Shown here piece by piece: positions 63,976-64,000 of a stretch of 64,000 bases of DNA. The translations under genes were made by a program, and so were the position numbers. This DNA comes from Zoroaster sp. YZ-2022. Its lineage: Eukaryota; Echinodermata; Asteroidea; Forcipulatida; Zoroasteridae. The notes below the pieces were generated by a model. That model worked only from the letters and a program-made list of their open reading frames with translations. It was not told where the DNA came from and did no database searches. Numbering within the stretch: position 1 is the first letter of the stretch; each line of letters opens with the position of its first letter. The stretch spans positions 12,341,716 through 12,405,715 of the forward strand of contig CM055823.1 of assembly GCA_029582265.1 (NCBI GenBank), given 5' to 3'.

Positions 63976-64000
63976 GGAGTGTCGTGGCCGAGCGGTCTAG
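63976..64000 (+). repeat. tRNA-derived SINE head, cut by window end
   Basis: GGAGTGTCGTGGCCGAGCGG then TCTAG is the first 25 bases of the SINE and contains the A-box. The rest is outside. Confidence 0.9.

Overview
This is metazoan genomic DNA: exons with GT-AG junctions in consistent phase, tRNA-derived SINEs, fragments of non-LTR retrotransposons, and a dense load of small non-autonomous DNA transposons and satellites. There is no prokaryotic gene organisation. A+T richness, invertebrate-type repeats and the great excess of the octamer TACATGTA suggest a marine invertebrate (echinoderm- or cephalochordate-like), but sequence alone cannot fix the species.

The only well-supported protein gene lies on the minus strand and occupies about the first 18.4 kb. 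I could chain most of its exons by splice sites and codon phase: half a WW domain (18296-18376), linker plus start of a PH domain (16214-16554), the rest of the PH domain (13229-13332, 11479-11585), two very long Asp/Arg/Ser-rich exons (9907-10902, 6144-7123) separated by a shorter one (7763-8010), then exons leading to a predicted coiled coil (5359-5549, 3941-4214, 2699-2847, possibly 1877-1996, 971-1113). WW plus PH plus coiled coil is the architecture of PLEKHA5/PLEKHA7 (heavy PLEKHA) adaptor proteins of cell junctions and the cortical cytoskeleton. The 3' end lies left of the window. The first WW exons were not found with confidence.

From about 18.5 kb to the right edge I see almost only repeats: about ten copies of one tRNA-derived SINE, a second tRNA-like repeat, an RTE-like LINE fragment (21707-22720), a second LINE 3' end (57559-59002), at least four groups of TTAA-flanked MITEs (ends CCCTCCTA, CCCTAACTCC and CCAGTTCGC), TA-flanked Tc1/mariner-like MITEs, hAT-like elements with visible target duplications, foldback palindromes, and satellites with 73-, 44-, 27-, 18- and 11-bp units. 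A decayed BED-finger transposase fragment sits in a 2.3-kb element at 59654-61931. A possible first exon of another minus-strand gene (signal-peptide-like, 31032-31154) and one possible short exon at 56077-56124 are weak.

The most interesting signal is not a gene. Comparing repeat copies with each other shows the same six bases, CATGTA, inserted cleanly at TA dinucleotides in at least seven unrelated repeat families, turning TA into TACATGTA. This matches a TA target duplication around a four-base CATG remnant, as expected of excision footprints of a Tc1/mariner-type element with CA...TG ends, and it would explain the octamer excess and the (CATGTA)n tracts. Other points of interest are satellites seeded from MITE arms, hairpins sharing a core but not their arms, and nested insertions that give a relative chronology.
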